DNA of 64,000 nucleotides from Pseudomonas oligotrophica (GTDB lineage Bacteria > Pseudomonadota > Gammaproteobacteria > Pseudomonadales > Pseudomonadaceae): assembly GCF_021726475.1 (NCBI RefSeq), contig NZ_JAKJRU010000002.1, positions 62,001 to 126,000 of the forward strand. Reading direction: 5' to 3'. A model generated the notes under the pieces. It was given only the letters and a program-made list of their open reading frames with translations. It was not told where the DNA came from and ran no database searches. This document shows positions 1 through 12,281 of the stretch, piece by piece. Both the position numbers and the translations under genes were made by a program. Each line of letters opens with the position of its first letter. Position 1 is the stretch's first letter.

Positions 1-1872
<1,872 letters not shown>

Positions 1873-1895
1873 CCGGCCAGCGCTGGCCAGTTGCC

Positions 1896-1920
1896 GCCCC
1901 GGGCTGAACTCGCCCGGGGC
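1896..1920 (+). terminator. Possible terminator hairpin after glgP
   Basis: GCCCCGGGC and GCCCGGGGC form a 9-bp GC stem around a 7-base loop, 24 bases after the glgP stop. No T-run follows, so it may only be a partial or Rho-assisted terminator. Confidence 0.35.
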
Positions 1921-1996
1921 GGGCCGGTCTGAGGGGAGTCTGTTTTCCGCCGGCCTGCTAAACTGCGTCGGTTTTTTCCCCCTCTGGAGCCAGTCC

Positions 1997-3007
1997 ATGT
2001 CCCGCATCACCCTCAGTCGCTACCTGATCGAGCAGACCCGCAGCAACAACACACCGGCGGACCTGCGTTTCCTCATCGAGGTGGTGGCGCGCGCGTGCAA
2101 GGCCATCAGCCACCAGGTGTCCAAGGGTGCGCTGGGCGGCGTGCTCGGCAGCATGGGTACCGAGAACGTGCAGGGCGAGGTGCAGAAGAAGCTCGACGTG
2201 CTGTCCAACGAGATCCTGCTGGAGGCCAACGAGTGGGGTGGCCACCTGGCCGGCATGGCCTCCGAGGAGATGGACAACGCCTACCAGATTCCCGGCAAGT
2301 ACCCCAAGGGCGCCTACCTCCTGGTGTTCGACCCGCTGGACGGCTCCAGCAACATCGACGTCAACGTCTCGGTCGGCACCATCTTCTCGGTGCTGCGTTG
2401 CCCCAACGAGTGCTTCAGCCAGAACGACTCGCTCGGCGAGGAAGCCTTCCTCCAGCCTGGCACCGAGCAGGTGGCCGCCGGCTACGCCATCTACGGCCCG
2501 CAGACCATGCTGGTGCTGACCCTGGGCAACGGCGTCAAGGGCTTCACCCTGGACCGCGAACTGGGCAGCTTCGTGCTGACCCACGACGATATCCGCGTGC
2601 CGGAAGCCACCGCCGAGTTCGCCATCAACATGTCCAACCAGCGCCACTGGGAAGCGCCGGTCAAGCGCTACGTCAGCGAGCTGCTGGCCGGCAAGGAAGG
2701 CCCGCTGGGCAAGAACTACAACATGCGCTGGATCGCCTCGATGGTCGCCGACGTGCACCGCATCCTCACCCGTGGCGGCATCTTCATGTACCCGCGCGAC
2801 GCCCGCGAGCCGGAGAAGCCCGGCAAGCTGCGCCTGATGTACGAGGCCAACCCGATGTCGATGATCATCGAGCAGGCCGGCGGCGCCTCCACCAATGGCA
2901 CCCAGCGCATCCTCGATATCCAGCCCGAATCCCTGCACCAGCGCGTGGCGGTGTTCCTCGGCTCGAAGGAAGAGGTCGAGCGCGTGACCGGCTACCACCA
3001 GGCCTGA
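1997..3007 (+). CDS. fbp: Class I fructose-1,6-bisphosphatase
   Basis: 336 residues, the usual length of bacterial class I FBPase. It hydrolyses fructose-1,6-bisphosphate to fructose-6-phosphate in gluconeogenesis in the cytosol. The metal-binding signature [10 protein letters not shown] is at about residues 113-122, and the substrate-site block [14 protein letters not shown] lies near the C-terminus. A weak purine stretch (CTCTGGAG) precedes the ATG. The DUF924 gene follows three bases after the stop, so the two are probably co-transcribed. Confidence 0.96.
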   Translation: MSRITLSRYLIEQTRSNNTPADLRFLIEVVARACKAISHQVSKGALGGVLGSMGTENVQGEVQKKLDVLSNEILLEANEWGGHLAGMASEEMDNAYQIPGKYPKGAYLLVFDPLDGSSNIDVNVSVGTIFSVLRCPNECFSQNDSLGEEAFLQPGTEQVAAGYAIYGPQTMLVLTLGNGVKGFTLDRELGSFVLTHDDIRVPEATAEFAINMSNQRHWEAPVKRYVSELLAGKEGPLGKNYNMRWIASMVADVHRILTRGGIFMYPRDAREPEKPGKLRLMYEANPMSMIIEQAGGASTNGTQRILDIQPESLHQRVAVFLGSKEEVERVTGYHQA

Positions 3008-3010
3008 ACC

Positions 3011-3613
3011 ATGCAGGCCCCCTGGCAGGCGTTGCTCGACTGGTGGTTCGGCGACGGCGCCACGGCCGGGGAGGTCGCCGCGCACAAGCACCGGCTGTGG
3101 TTCGGCTACCGCGCCGAACAGGACGCCAAGGCGACCGCACGCTTCGGTGCACTGGTCGCCGAGGCGCTCGACGGCGGGCTCGAGGACTGGACGGCGACTC
3201 CGCAGGGCTGGCTGGCGCTGGTCCTGCTGCTCGACCAGCTGCCGCGCATGATCCATCGCGGCACGCCCGCGGCCTTCGCCGGCGATGCCCGTGCCCAGCG
3301 GATCGTTCGCGACGGTCTGATGCAGGGTGGCGACGTGCTGCTGGCGCCGATTGAGCGCGTGTTCATCTATCTGGTACTCGAGCATGCCGAGAACCTGGCC
3401 ATGCAGGACCAGGCGGTGGCACAGTTCAGCGCACTGCACGAGCTGGCCGATGCTGCGGAGAAGCCGCTGTTCGCCGATTTCCTCGATTTCGCCCTGCGTC
3501 ACCGCGCGGTCATCGCCCGCTTCGGCCGCTTCCCGCACCGCAACGCCATTCTCGGGCGGGCGTCGACCGCGGCGGAGCTGGAGTTCCTCGCCGAGCCGGG
3601 CTCGCGCTTCTGA
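3011..3613 (+). CDS. DUF924 family protein
   Basis: 200 residues. Family traits seen are the opening WWFGDG, the tract RLWFGYRAEQDA, and LVLLLDQLPRMIHRG, which is the hallmark of DUF924 (a helical, TPR-like fold of unknown biochemical role). There is no signal peptide or membrane segment, so it is probably cytosolic. It starts three bases after fbp, which implies translational coupling. No specific function can be assigned. Confidence 0.85.
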   Translation: MQAPWQALLDWWFGDGATAGEVAAHKHRLWFGYRAEQDAKATARFGALVAEALDGGLEDWTATPQGWLALVLLLDQLPRMIHRGTPAAFAGDARAQRIVRDGLMQGGDVLLAPIERVFIYLVLEHAENLAMQDQAVAQFSALHELADAAEKPLFADFLDFALRHRAVIARFGRFPHRNAILGRASTAAELEFLAEPGSRF

Positions 3614-3673
3614 GCGGGCCGGCAGTGAATCTCCCGTTCGCTATCGTTGTCTAGACACTTCAAGGAGTCCGAT

Positions 3674-3928
3674 ATGTCTTTGCGTCCCTTTGCCCTGCTC
3701 GCCGTGTTGCTCGCCCTCGCGGGGTGCAGCAAGGTCACCCAGGAGAACTACGCCAGGCTGGAGGCCGGCATGAGCCGCGCCCAGGTGGAAAAGCTGCTTG
3801 GCAAGCCCGAGGAGTGCGCCGGTGCGCTGGGCATGTCCAGCTGCACCTGGGGTGACAAGAACCGCTTCATCAGCATCCAGTTCGCCGGCGACCAGGTGAT
3901 GATGTTCTCCGGCAAAGGCCTGAAATGA
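3674..3928 (+). CDS. Small BamE/SmpA-like lipoprotein
   Basis: 84 residues from the ATG at 3674, which has AAGGAG seven bases upstream. An earlier in-frame ATG at 3647 lacks such a site. The N-terminus is a lipoprotein signal ending in the lipobox LALAGC. The mature part has the BamE-type pattern RLEAGMSRAQVEKLLGKPEE, then a short beta-rich end. BamE proper is a beta-barrel assembly lipoprotein. This one is shorter, and two internal cysteines may form a disulfide, so it is more likely a paralogue of unknown role. A lipocalin lipoprotein follows 10 bases later. Confidence 0.75.
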   Translation: MSLRPFALLAVLLALAGCSKVTQENYARLEAGMSRAQVEKLLGKPEECAGALGMSSCTWGDKNRFISIQFAGDQVMMFSGKGLK

Positions 3929-3938
3929 CGGAGGTCCC

Positions 3939-4481
3939 ATGCGCTTGCCCGGCCTGCTGCTGGCGTTCCTGCTGAGCGCCGGCTGCGCCAGCGACAACGC
4001 TCAGCCGCCACCCTACAGCGCCGGCGAGGTGGACCTGGCGCGCTACCAGGGAACCTGGTACGAACTGGCCCGCCTGCCGATGTTCTTCCAGCGCCACTGC
4101 GTCGAATCCGAGGCGCATTACCGGCTGCAGGCCGGTGCTCGCGTCGGCGTGACCAACCGCTGCCGCACGGCCGAGGGTGAATGGCAGCAAGCGCACGGCA
4201 CCGCCGAGCCGCAGCAGGCCGGGCGCAGCGACCGCCTGTGGGTGCGCTTCGACAACGGGTTCAGCCGGCTCTTCCCGCGGCTGGCCCGGGGCGACTACTG
4301 GATTCTCTACCTCGACCCGGACTACCGCGTGGCGCTGGTCGGCAGTCCCGATCGCGACTACCTCTGGCTGCTGTCCCGCACCCCCGAAGTCGACGCCAGG
4401 ACCCGCGAGCGCCTGCTCGACGAGGCGCGGGCGCGCGGCTATGCCACCGGCGAGCTGGTCTGGCGCGGCGAAAGCCAGTGA
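3939..4481 (+). CDS. blc: Lipocalin family outer-membrane lipoprotein (Blc-like)
   Basis: 180 residues. It has a lipoprotein signal with lipobox LSAGC, then the lipocalin signature YQGTWYELARLP (the G-x-W motif) at about residues 36-47. The second conserved block, DYWILYLDPDYRVALVG, and the C-terminal helix with LLDEARARGY also match bacterial lipocalins. Blc-type proteins bind lipids at the outer membrane and are often stress induced. The start 10 bases after the preceding small lipoprotein suggests a two-gene envelope unit. Confidence 0.88.
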   Translation: MRLPGLLLAFLLSAGCASDNAQPPPYSAGEVDLARYQGTWYELARLPMFFQRHCVESEAHYRLQAGARVGVTNRCRTAEGEWQQAHGTAEPQQAGRSDRLWVRFDNGFSRLFPRLARGDYWILYLDPDYRVALVGSPDRDYLWLLSRTPEVDARTRERLLDEARARGYATGELVWRGESQ

Positions 4482-4624
4482 GCCGTGGCGGCTTGCGCGT
4501 GCCGGCACGCGAGTCGCCAGCAGGCGTGGCCGGGGCGTGACATGCCCAACGCGGTGAACCTCGCTATGATGCCGTGAATCCTCACGCGGGCCGGCGGCCC
4601 GCCATGCAGACGCGGGAGTGTGCC

Positions 4625-5599
4625 ATGCAGAGCCTGTATCCGGAGATCAAACCCTACGCCCGGCACGAGCTGGCGGTGCAGGAGCCCCATGTGCTCTACA
4701 TCGACGAGAGTGGAGAGCCCGACGGCCTGCCGGTGCTCTTCGTGCATGGCGGGCCCGGCGGCGGCTGCGATTCGCTCAGCCGGCGCTTCTTCGACCCGAC
4801 GCTGTACCGCATCGTCACCTTCGACCAGCGCGGCTGCGGTCGTTCCACGCCGCATGCCAGCCTCGAGCACAACACCACTGCGCACCTGATCGACGACATG
4901 GAGCGCATCCGCGAGCACCTCGGCATCGAGAAGTGGGTGCTGTTCGGCGGCTCCTGGGGCTCGACGCTGTCGCTGGCCTATGCCCAGGCGCATCCCGACC
5001 GCGTGCACGCGCTGATCCTGCGCGGCATCTTCCTCTGCCGCCCGCAGGACCTGGCCTGGTTCTACCAGGAAGGCGCGAGCCGGCTGTTCCCCGACTACTG
5101 GGAGGAGTTCGTCGCGCCGATCCCGCCGGAGGAGCGCGGCGACATGATCGGCGCCTACTACCAGCGCCTGACCGGCAGCGACCAGATCGCCCAGATGCAC
5201 GCGGCCAAGGCCTGGTCCTGCTGGGAAGGGCGCACCGCCACGCTGCGACCCAATCCGCAGGTGGTCGACCGCTTCGGCGAGGCGCACCGTGCGCTGGCCA
5301 TGGCGCGGATCGAATGCCACTACTTCGTCAACCAGGTGTTCCTGCAGCCCGACCAGATCCTGCGCGACATGCCGAAGATCGCCCACCTGCCGGGCATCAT
5401 CGTGCACGGCCGCTACGACGCGATCTGTCCGCTGGACAACGCCTGGGCGCTGCACCATGCCTGGCCGCAGAGCGAGTTGCAGATCATCCGCGACGCCGGC
5501 CACTCGGCGGCCGAATGCGGCATCACCGACGCCCTGGTGCGCGCGGCGGCGACCATCGCCCACCGCCTGCTCGGCCTGCCACCGGCGGACGACGCCTGA
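4625..5599 (+). CDS. pip: Proline iminopeptidase (alpha/beta hydrolase, S33)
   Basis: 324 residues from the ATG at 4625 ([16 protein letters not shown], the usual N-terminus). It cleaves N-terminal proline from peptides. Seen are the oxyanion block HGGPGGGC, the [11 protein letters not shown] tract, the nucleophile elbow [14 protein letters not shown], and the C-terminal catalytic region with [10 protein letters not shown] (Asp) and DAGHSA (His). The stop codon overlaps the dtd start, so the pair is translationally coupled, as in other Pseudomonas. Confidence 0.96.
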   Translation: MQSLYPEIKPYARHELAVQEPHVLYIDESGEPDGLPVLFVHGGPGGGCDSLSRRFFDPTLYRIVTFDQRGCGRSTPHASLEHNTTAHLIDDMERIREHLGIEKWVLFGGSWGSTLSLAYAQAHPDRVHALILRGIFLCRPQDLAWFYQEGASRLFPDYWEEFVAPIPPEERGDMIGAYYQRLTGSDQIAQMHAAKAWSCWEGRTATLRPNPQVVDRFGEAHRALAMARIECHYFVNQVFLQPDQILRDMPKIAHLPGIIVHGRYDAICPLDNAWALHHAWPQSELQIIRDAGHSAAECGITDALVRAAATIAHRLLGLPPADDA

Positions 5600-6036
5600 T
5601 GAAGGCGCTGATCCAGCGGGTGCGCCAGGCGCGGGTGGAGGTGGCCGGCGAGGTGGTCGGTGCGATCGACCAGGGCTTGCTGGCGCTGATCGGCGTCGAG
5701 CAGGGCGACGACCCGGCGCGTGCCGACAAGCTGTTGCACAAGTTGCTCAACTACCGGGTGTTCGCCGACGACGCCGGGCGCATGAACCGTTCGCTCAGGG
5801 ATGTCGGCGGCGGCCTGCTGCTGGTCTCGCAGTTCACCCTCGTCGCCGATACCCGCGGCGGCCTGCGCCCGAGCTTTTCCAGCGGTGCATCGCCGGCCGA
5901 GGGCGAGGCGCTCTACGACTACCTGCTCGGGCAGGCCCGGGCGCAGCATGCGCCGGTCGCCTGCGGACGCTTCGGCGCGGACATGCAGGTGTTCCTGCAG
6001 AACGACGGGCCGGTCACCTTCCTGCTCGAGGTCTGA
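5599..6036 (+). CDS. dtd: D-aminoacyl-tRNA deacylase
   Basis: 145 residues, the family's usual length. The enzyme hydrolyses D-amino acids (and glycine) mischarged on tRNA. Diagnostic blocks are the N-terminal [15 protein letters not shown], the catalytic SQFTLVADT motif, and the C-terminal [10 protein letters not shown] (the Gly-cisPro/NxGP region). The ATG overlaps the pip stop (ATGA), which fixes the start. Confidence 0.97.
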   Translation: MKALIQRVRQARVEVAGEVVGAIDQGLLALIGVEQGDDPARADKLLHKLLNYRVFADDAGRMNRSLRDVGGGLLLVSQFTLVADTRGGLRPSFSSGASPAEGEALYDYLLGQARAQHAPVACGRFGADMQVFLQNDGPVTFLLEV

Positions 6037-6136
6037 CGGCAACGCGGGGCTGCGTTCCATGCCGAAACGCCGCGCGCCATGCGTACGAAGGAGCAATGCG
6101 CATGGGTGGCGGTGCGCACGGCGCACCTCTCATGAC

Positions 6137-6844
6137 TCAGAACAGCCGTGCCAGCAGCGCGCTGACCGCGGTCTCGACCCGCAGGATGCGTTCGCCGAGC
6201 TGTACCGGCTCGAGGCCGGCTGTGGTGAGCTTCTCCACCTCGTAGGGTATCCAGCCGCCTTCCGGGCCGATGGCCAGGGTCACCGGCTCGTTCAGCGCGC
6301 GCGGGCAGGCTGGGTAGTCGCCCGGGTGGCCGACCAGGCCGCGGCTGCCGGCAACCAGCCCCGGCAGGCGGTCTTCGACGAAGGGCTTGAAGCGCTTCTC
6401 GATGCTCACCTCGGGCAGCAGGGTATCGCGTGCCTGCTCGAGACCGAGCACCAGCTGTTCGCGGATCGCCGCCGGCTCGAGGAACGGGGTCTGCCAGAAG
6501 CTCTTTTCCACGCGGTAGCTGTTGAGCAAGACCAGCCGCGGTACGCCCATCGCCGCTACCGTCTGCAGCACGCGGCGCAGCATCTTCGGCCGCGGCAGCG
6601 CCAGCAGCAGCGTGACCGGCAGCTTGGCCGGCGGCGGCTGGTCGAAGGCGACCTCCAGCTCGGCCTCGCCGGTGGTCAACTGCAGCACCCGGCCGCTGCC
6701 CATGTCACCGCCGAGCAGGCCGACGCGCAGTGTTTCGCCCGGCTCGACCCGATGCACCTCGCGCATGTGGATCAGGCGCCGGCCGCGCAGCAGCACGCGG
6801 TCGGCGGCGACGAAGTCGTCCGGTTCCAGCAGCAGCAGGTTCAA
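6137..6844 (-). CDS. rsmE: 16S rRNA (uracil(1498)-N3)-methyltransferase
   Basis: 235 residues if read from the TTG at 6844, which overlaps the tatC stop as TTGA. This gives [17 protein letters not shown], the usual Pseudomonas N-terminus; longer upstream starts would sit inside tatC. It is a SPOUT methyltransferase. The knot motifs are LAIGPEGGW and [19 protein letters not shown] at the C-terminus. It methylates U1498 of 16S rRNA in the assembled 30S subunit. It is the last gene of the tat operon. Confidence 0.93.
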   Translation of the reverse strand: MNLLLLEPDDFVAADRVLLRGRRLIHMREVHRVEPGETLRVGLLGGDMGSGRVLQLTTGEAELEVAFDQPPPAKLPVTLLLALPRPKMLRRVLQTVAAMGVPRLVLLNSYRVEKSFWQTPFLEPAAIREQLVLGLEQARDTLLPEVSIEKRFKPFVEDRLPGLVAGSRGLVGHPGDYPACPRALNEPVTLAIGPEGGWIPYEVEKLTTAGLEPVQLGERILRVETAVSALLARLF

Positions 6845-7647
6845 GGGCGGGGCGCAGGCGGCTGGCTGTCGGTCTCGGTGGCCCGCTCGTTTTCGTCGGC
6901 ATCGCCGCGGAACTCGGCCTCGCGCTTGATCATGCTGCCGCACAGCAGGCCGGCCTCGAACAGCAGCCACATGGGCACCGCCAGCAGGGTCTGCGAGAAC
7001 ACGTCCGGCGGGGTCAGCACCATGCCGATGGCGAAGCAGCCGACGATCACGTAGGGGCGGCTCTTGCGCAGGGTGGCGACGTCGACGATGCCGACCCAGA
7101 TCAGCAGGAAGGTTGCCACCGGGATCTCGAAGGCCACGCCGAAGGCGAAGAACAGCGTGAGCACGAAGTCCAGGTACTGGCCGATATCGGTCATCATCGC
7201 CACGCCTTCGGGCGTCACGCTGGCGAAGAAGCCGAACATGATCGGGAACACCACGAAGTAGGCGAAGGCCATGCCGGCGTAGAACAGGAAGATGCTGGAG
7301 ATCAGCAGTGGCACGGCGATGCGCTTTTCGTGCTTGTACAGCCCGGGGGCGATGAAGCCCCAGATCTGGTAGAGGATGATCGGCATCGAGATGAACAGCG
7401 CCGCCATCAGCGTCAGCTTGAACGGCGTGAGGAACGGCGAGGCCACGCCGGTGGCGATCATGGTCGCGCCTTCGGGCAGGTAGGCGCGCAGCGGTGCGGC
7501 GACCAGGGCGTAGATCTGCTGCGAAAAATAGAACAACCCGGCAAACACCAGGCCAATGGCGATCACGCTGCGCAACAGGCGCTTGCGCAGCTCGGTCAGG
7601 TGCGCGATCAGCGGCATTTCCTGATCGTCGAGGGAGGGCTTGCTCAT
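6841..7647 (-). CDS. tatC: Sec-independent protein translocase subunit TatC
   Basis: 268 residues with six predicted membrane segments. TatC, with TatB, is the receptor for twin-arginine signal peptides in the inner membrane. Conserved features are [12 protein letters not shown] at the N-terminus, the first-loop F-x-x-P-F element ([10 protein letters not shown]), and [10 protein letters not shown]. The C-terminal tail is charged and Pro-rich. The start overlaps the tatB end by four bases. A likely client in this window is the RRRFLQG-bearing protein at 49845-50405. Confidence 0.97.
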   Translation of the reverse strand: MSKPSLDDQEMPLIAHLTELRKRLLRSVIAIGLVFAGLFYFSQQIYALVAAPLRAYLPEGATMIATGVASPFLTPFKLTLMAALFISMPIILYQIWGFIAPGLYKHEKRIAVPLLISSIFLFYAGMAFAYFVVFPIMFGFFASVTPEGVAMMTDIGQYLDFVLTLFFAFGVAFEIPVATFLLIWVGIVDVATLRKSRPYVIVGCFAIGMVLTPPDVFSQTLLAVPMWLLFEAGLLCGSMIKREAEFRGDADENERATETDSQPPAPRP

Positions 7648-8060
7648 GGGTTGGGGCGTTCTGTCTGGGCCGGGGGCTCGGTGGGCTGGGCGGCAGTGGC
7701 GCCGCTGTCGGCCGGGGGCGGCATGGCAGTGCTGTCGCTGGTTGGTGCCGGTGCTGGTGCCGGTGCTTCGGCTTCGGTAGCCGGCGGCGGGCTGCTCGGC
7801 TTGGCGGTCATGCTCGGTGGCATGATGCTTTGCTTCATCTCGCGTTCGAGGTCGAGGATGCGCTCGTTGTGCAGCTGGCGGCGGATCTCGTCCGCGCCGA
7901 TCTCACGCTCCACCTCGGCCTTGATGTTGCTGAAGCTGCGCTTGATCCGCCCGACCCACAGGCCGGTGGTGCGTACGGCGCCGGGCAGGCGCTCGGGGCC
8001 GAGCACCACCAGCGCCACCAGGCCGACCAGCAGCAGTTCGGTGAAACCGATATCGAACAT
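7644..8060 (-). CDS. tatB: Sec-independent protein translocase subunit TatB
   Basis: 138 residues. One N-terminal membrane helix ([20 protein letters not shown]) leads into an amphipathic helix and a long Pro/Ala-rich acidic tail, the usual TatB plan. It begins MFDIGF, as in other pseudomonads. It forms the substrate receptor with TatC. It overlaps tatC by four bases and lies 15 bases after tatA. Confidence 0.95.
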   Translation of the reverse strand: MFDIGFTELLLVGLVALVVLGPERLPGAVRTTGLWVGRIKRSFSNIKAEVEREIGADEIRRQLHNERILDLEREMKQSIMPPSMTAKPSSPPPATEAEAPAPAPAPTSDSTAMPPPADSGATAAQPTEPPAQTERPNP

Positions 8061-8075
8061 CGCGGCGCGCCTGTG

Positions 8076-8306
8076 TCAGTCTTTCTTCGCCGGATCTTCG
8101 ACCTTGCGTGCCTGGGCATCGATGGTCTGCCCCGGTTTTTCCTCCACGCCGGGCTTTTCCTCGTCGGTGCCCATGGACTTGCGGAAGCCCTTGATCGCAT
8201 CGCCCAGGTCCGAGCCCAGGCCCTTCAGGCGCTTGGTACCGAACAGCATGATGACGATGAGCAGGATGATCAGTAGTTGCCAGACGCTGATGCCGCCAAA
8301 ACCCAT
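8076..8306 (-). CDS. tatA: Sec-independent protein translocase subunit TatA
   Basis: 76 residues: a single membrane helix ([15 protein letters not shown]), the [14 protein letters not shown] hinge and amphipathic helix, then a charged tail. TatA oligomers form the pore-like element of the translocon. It lies 20 bases after hisE, so hisI-hisE-tatABC-rsmE probably form one transcript on the minus strand. Confidence 0.95.
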   Translation of the reverse strand: MGFGGISVWQLLIILLIVIMLFGTKRLKGLGSDLGDAIKGFRKSMGTDEEKPGVEEKPGQTIDAQARKVEDPAKKD

Positions 8307-8326
8307 GGTGATGTCTCCGAAGTGAG

Positions 8327-8659
8327 TCAGTTGTGCGGGCGCGCGGCTTTTTCCGCGTGTCCGGAGAGGCCGAAGCGACGCTCGAGCTCATCGAGCACGG
8401 CCTGGGGATGCTGGCCGAGCGCGGCGAGCATGACCAGGCTGTGGAACCAGAGATCGGCGGTTTCGTAGATCACATCCTTGCAGTCGCCGCTGCTGGCGGC
8501 GTCCTTGGCGGCAAGAATGGTCTCGACCGACTCTTCGCCAAGTTTCTCGAGGATCTTGTTCAGACCCTTGTGATAGAGGCTGGCGACGTAGGAGCTTTCC
8601 GGCGCGGCGCCCTTGCGGGCCTCGAGCACTTCGGCCAGTCGGGTGAGGGTGTCACTCAT
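8327..8659 (-). CDS. hisE: Phosphoribosyl-ATP pyrophosphatase
   Basis: 110 residues from the ATG at 8659 ([16 protein letters not shown]). Longer in-frame starts lie inside hisI. It carries out the second step of histidine synthesis, hydrolysing phosphoribosyl-ATP to phosphoribosyl-AMP. The MazG-like helical core has [14 protein letters not shown] and [14 protein letters not shown] with the metal-binding acidic residues. It overlaps the 3' end of hisI by eight bases. HisI and HisE are separate proteins here, unlike the enterobacterial fusion. Confidence 0.95.
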   Translation of the reverse strand: MSDTLTRLAEVLEARKGAAPESSYVASLYHKGLNKILEKLGEESVETILAAKDAASSGDCKDVIYETADLWFHSLVMLAALGQHPQAVLDELERRFGLSGHAEKAARPHN

Positions 8660-9047
8660 GCTTGTGCTCCGCATAGATGGCGTGCGGGTCCTTGAGCACC
8701 GGCTCGACGGTCTGCCAGCCGTCCTGCCCGAGGACGCGGTAGAAGCAGCTCTGCCGGCCGGTATGGCAGGCGATGCCACCGAGTTGCTCGACCATCAGGA
8801 TGATCACGTCGGCGTCGCAGTCCAGGCGCAGTTCGTGCAGCTTCTGCACATGCCCGGACTCCTCGCCCTTGCGCCACAGCTTGCCACGCGAACGTGACCA
8901 GTAGATGGCGCGCTGTTCCTGCACGGTCAGCGCCAGCGACTCGCGGTTCATCCAGGCCATCATCAGCACGCGGCCGGTCTGGTAGTCCTGCGCGATCGCC
9001 GGGACCAGGCCGTCGGCGTTCCAGTTGATCTCGTCCAGCCAGTTCAT
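8652..9047 (-). CDS. hisI: Phosphoribosyl-AMP cyclohydrolase
   Basis: 131 residues. It catalyses the third step of histidine synthesis, opening the adenine ring of phosphoribosyl-AMP. The metal-site motifs are [10 protein letters not shown] and [13 protein letters not shown], with the conserved cysteines and His. The N-terminal block [20 protein letters not shown] is typical. It is followed by hisE with overlap; upstream is ubiB, 50 bases away. Confidence 0.96.
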   Translation of the reverse strand: MNWLDEINWNADGLVPAIAQDYQTGRVLMMAWMNRESLALTVQEQRAIYWSRSRGKLWRKGEESGHVQKLHELRLDCDADVIILMVEQLGGIACHTGRQSCFYRVLGQDGWQTVEPVLKDPHAIYAEHKHE

Positions 9048-9097
9048 CGAATTCTCCGCTCAGTGCCGCCAAGTGTGCCAGTCGCTCCGGCGGCTGG

Positions 9098-10708
9098 CTA
9101 TCGGCGCACGACGATAAAGCCGCCCGCGGCGAGCATCAGCCAGGCGGGCCAGACGGCCAGCGCCGTCAGGCTGGCGGCCTGGGCGGCGAGGAACGCGCCG
9201 GCACCGAGCAGCACGGCGCCGACCAGGCGCAGCGGCCAGCCGCGATGGCGGTCGTGCCAGGGTGGCGGCGGGTTGTCGGCGTGAGGGTGGGCCATGCGCT
9301 CGAGCAGCTCGCGGGTCATGTTGGCCAGGTGCGGCAGCTGCTCGACCTGCGCCTGCACGTTCTTCAGCACCTGCCGGGGGCTCATGCGCTCGCGCATCCA
9401 GCGCTCGAGATAGGGCTGGCCGGTGGTCCACAGGTCCAGCTCGGGGTAGAGCTCGCGGCCCAGGCCCTCGATGTTCAGCAGGGTCTTTTGCAGCAGCACC
9501 AGCTGCGGCTGCACTTCCATGTTGAAGCGCCGTGCCACCTGGAACAGGCGCACCAGCAGCTGGCCGAAGGAGATGTCCTTCAGCGGCTTCTCGAAGATCG
9601 GCTCGCAGACGGTGCGGATCGCTGCCTCGAACTCGTTGACCTTGGTCTCGGCCGGCACCCAGCCCGAGTCGATGTGCAGCTGCGCCACCTTGCGGTAGTC
9701 GCGCTTGAAGAAGGCCACCAGGTTGCGCGCCAGGTAGTCCTGGTCCTCGGGGGTCAGGCTGCCGACGATGCCGAAGTCCACCGCGATGTACTGCGGGCTC
9801 CAGGGCTCGTGGGTGCTGACGAAGATGTTGCCCGGGTGCATGTCGGCGTGGAAGAAGCTGTCGCGGAACACCTGGGTGAAGAAGATCTCCACGCCGCGCT
9901 CGGCCAGCTGGCGCATGTCGGTGTTCTGCCGGCGCAGCGCGGCCATGTCGGTGACCGGCACGCCGTAGATGCGCTCCATCACCAGCACCTGCGGGCGGCA
10001 GTAGTCCCAGTAGACCTGCGGCACGTAGAGCAGCCGCGAATCCTCGAAGTTGCGCCTGAGCTGGCTGGCGTTGGCCGCTTCGCGCAGCAGGTCGAGCTCG
10101 TCGTAGATGGTCTTGGCGTAGTCGTCGACCACCTCGACCAGGTGCAGCCGGCGGGCGTCGGCCGAGAGGCGCTCGGCCGAGCGCGCCAGCAGGAACAGCC
10201 AGGCCAGGTCCTGGCTGATGACCGGGCGCAGGTTCGGCCGGACGACCTTGACGATGACTTCCTCGCCGGTGTGCAGGCGTGCGGCATGCACCTGGGCGAC
10301 CGAGGCCGAGGCCAGCGGCTTGGTGTCGAAGCGGGCGAACAGCTTGTCGATCGGCGCGCCGAGCTGCTGCTCGATCAGCGCCACCGCGCGCGCGGAGTCG
10401 AACGGCGGCACGCGGTCCTGCAGCAGCGCCAGCTCGTCGGCGAGGTCCGGCGGCAGCAGGTCGCGGCGGGTGGAGAGGATCTGGCCGAACTTGATGAAGA
10501 TCGGCCCCAGCCCTTCGAGCGCCAGGCGCAGGCGTGCGCCGCGGCTCAGCACGCTGTGGCGTCGCGGAATCCAGCGCCAGGGCAGCAGGTAGCTGGTGGC
10601 GCGCAGCCAGAACGGCATCGGCAGGTCGAGGATGATGTCGTCGAGGCGGTAGCGGATCACCACCAGCAGGATGCGAAACAGGCGGGCGGCGGCGGCGAAC
10701 AGCTTCAT
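9098..10708 (-). CDS. ubiB: Ubiquinone biosynthesis protein UbiB (atypical kinase family)
   Basis: 536 residues. It belongs to the ABC1/ADCK/UbiB protein-kinase-like family required for coenzyme Q synthesis. The family KxGQ motif appears as [14 protein letters not shown], the Ala-rich nucleotide loop as [11 protein letters not shown], and the metal-binding regions as HADMHPGNI and VDFGIVG. Two hydrophobic segments near the C-terminus anchor it in the inner membrane. The start overlaps ubiJ by four bases, so ubiE-ubiJ-ubiB are coupled. Confidence 0.96.
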   Translation of the reverse strand: MKLFAAAARLFRILLVVIRYRLDDIILDLPMPFWLRATSYLLPWRWIPRRHSVLSRGARLRLALEGLGPIFIKFGQILSTRRDLLPPDLADELALLQDRVPPFDSARAVALIEQQLGAPIDKLFARFDTKPLASASVAQVHAARLHTGEEVIVKVVRPNLRPVISQDLAWLFLLARSAERLSADARRLHLVEVVDDYAKTIYDELDLLREAANASQLRRNFEDSRLLYVPQVYWDYCRPQVLVMERIYGVPVTDMAALRRQNTDMRQLAERGVEIFFTQVFRDSFFHADMHPGNIFVSTHEPWSPQYIAVDFGIVGSLTPEDQDYLARNLVAFFKRDYRKVAQLHIDSGWVPAETKVNEFEAAIRTVCEPIFEKPLKDISFGQLLVRLFQVARRFNMEVQPQLVLLQKTLLNIEGLGRELYPELDLWTTGQPYLERWMRERMSPRQVLKNVQAQVEQLPHLANMTRELLERMAHPHADNPPPPWHDRHRGWPLRLVGAVLLGAGAFLAAQAASLTALAVWPAWLMLAAGGFIVVRR

Positions 10709-11328
10709 TCGGGTCGTTCTGGGGCGAGGTTGTGGGCGAGGCGCTCGATGCGCGCCTCGAGGCGGTCGAGGGCCAGCTTGAGTTCGTCGATGTCAGCGAA
10801 GCGGGCCTCGGCCTCTTGCTGGCCGACCAGCGCGCGACTTTCTTCGGTCAGGTAGTCGGCCAGGTCCTGGCGCAGCGAGTCGCCGCTGTCGCGCAGCCAG
10901 TGGGCCGGCGTGCGCAGGCCACGGCCAAGCAGTTCGGCGCCGACCGGGCCGAGCCAGCGCGAGGCTTCGTATTCCCAGTCCAGCTCCAGGTCCTGCAGCA
11001 CCTCGGCGAGGTTCATCAGTACGCCGCTGTCGCCGTCGATGCTCACCTGCGGCTCGTGCAGGACGGCGGTCTTCTGCCGGCTGGCGAGCAGGCGCAGCAG
11101 GCTGGAGGCGGGCGCGCGCAGGCGGCAGTCGGCCTCGCTGGCCCAGCTCGAGGCCAGGCGCAGGCCGTCCTCCTCGACGAGGATGAACAGCCTGAACGCC
11201 GGTGAGTTGCAGTCGATCTCGATGATCCGCCCGGCCAGGCGGGCCAGGCGCGGCAATGCGACCGGGTCCAGCCGCAGCACGCGGTTGATCCCCTGCTCGG
11301 CGGTGGCGAGCAGCGCCTGGCGCAGCAT
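10705..11328 (-). CDS. ubiJ: Ubiquinone biosynthesis accessory factor UbiJ (SCP2 domain)
   Basis: 207 residues from the ATG at 11328, which overlaps the ubiE stop as ATGA. The N-terminal half is an SCP2-like lipid-binding fold (about residues 15-115, [21 protein letters not shown]). The C-terminus has a coiled coil ([20 protein letters not shown]). UbiJ with UbiK organises the soluble Ubi complex that handles hydrophobic quinone intermediates. Its position between ubiE and ubiB is the conserved order. Confidence 0.92.
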   Translation of the reverse strand: MLRQALLATAEQGINRVLRLDPVALPRLARLAGRIIEIDCNSPAFRLFILVEEDGLRLASSWASEADCRLRAPASSLLRLLASRQKTAVLHEPQVSIDGDSGVLMNLAEVLQDLELDWEYEASRWLGPVGAELLGRGLRTPAHWLRDSGDSLRQDLADYLTEESRALVGQQEAEARFADIDELKLALDRLEARIERLAHNLAPERPE

Positions 11329-12098
11329 CAGGGCTTGATTCCGCGGTGCAGGGCGACGATGCCGCCGGTCATGTTGTGGTAGGTCACGCGCTCGAAGCCG
11401 GCGGTTTCCATCATGCCCTTGAGGGTTTCCTGGTCCGGGTGCATGCGGATCGACTCGGCCAGGTAGCGGTAGCTGTCGGCGTCGTTGGTGATCAGCTTGC
11501 CCATCACCGGCAGCAGGCTGAACGAATAGGCGTCGTAGGCCTTGGAGAACAGCTGGTTGGTCGGCTTGGAAAATTCCAGTACCAGCAGCCGGCCGCCCGG
11601 CTTGAGCACGCGCAGCATCGAGGCGATGGCGTCTTCCTTGTGGGTGACGTTGCGCAGGCCGAAGGCGATGGTGACCACGTCGAAGTGGTTGTCCGGGAAG
11701 GGCAGCTTCTCGGCGTCGGCCTGGACGAAGCGCACGTTGCCCGAGACACCCTTGTCCAGCAGCTTGTCGCGGCCGACCTTGAGCATCGAGGCGTTGATGT
11801 CGGCCAGCACCACCTCGCCGCCGGGGCCGACGATGCGCGCGAACTGGCGGGCCAGGTCGCCAGTGCCGCCGGCGATGTCGAGAATCCGGTTGCCCTGGCG
11901 CGCGCCCGACAGCTCGATGGTGAAGCGCTTCCACAGGCGATGGATGCCGCCGGACATCAGGTCGTTCATCAGGTCGTACTTGGCGGCCACGGAGTGGAAC
12001 ACCTCGGCCACCTTCTGCGCCTTCTGGCTCTCCGGCACGTTCTGGTAGCCGAAGTGGGTGGTCGGTTCTGCGTCATGCACTTTGCGAGGATCGGTCAT
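11328..12098 (-). CDS. ubiE: Ubiquinone/menaquinone biosynthesis C-methyltransferase
   Basis: 256 residues from [19 protein letters not shown], the usual start. It is a class I SAM-dependent methyltransferase with motif [16 protein letters not shown] and the UbiE signatures [17 protein letters not shown] and [12 protein letters not shown]-like (here [17 protein letters not shown]). It C-methylates the quinone ring. It is the first gene of the ubiE-ubiJ-ubiB unit. Confidence 0.97.
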   Translation of the reverse strand: MTDPRKVHDAEPTTHFGYQNVPESQKAQKVAEVFHSVAAKYDLMNDLMSGGIHRLWKRFTIELSGARQGNRILDIAGGTGDLARQFARIVGPGGEVVLADINASMLKVGRDKLLDKGVSGNVRFVQADAEKLPFPDNHFDVVTIAFGLRNVTHKEDAIASMLRVLKPGGRLLVLEFSKPTNQLFSKAYDAYSFSLLPVMGKLITNDADSYRYLAESIRMHPDQETLKGMMETAGFERVTYHNMTGGIVALHRGIKP

Positions 12099-12281
12099 GT
12101 CACTGTCACCGGAAGAATGTCGCGGCATTCTAAACCCAAAGCCGGCGCCAAGCTCCACGCTTGTGGCGGGCGCGGCGATCGGGCGAACGGAAAACTTGAT
12201 CTGGATCGGGCGGGGCGATTTCGCGTAACGCGTGCTGCTGTATAGTGCCGGCCGTTCATCGGCCCGCAGTCAGGAGTCGGC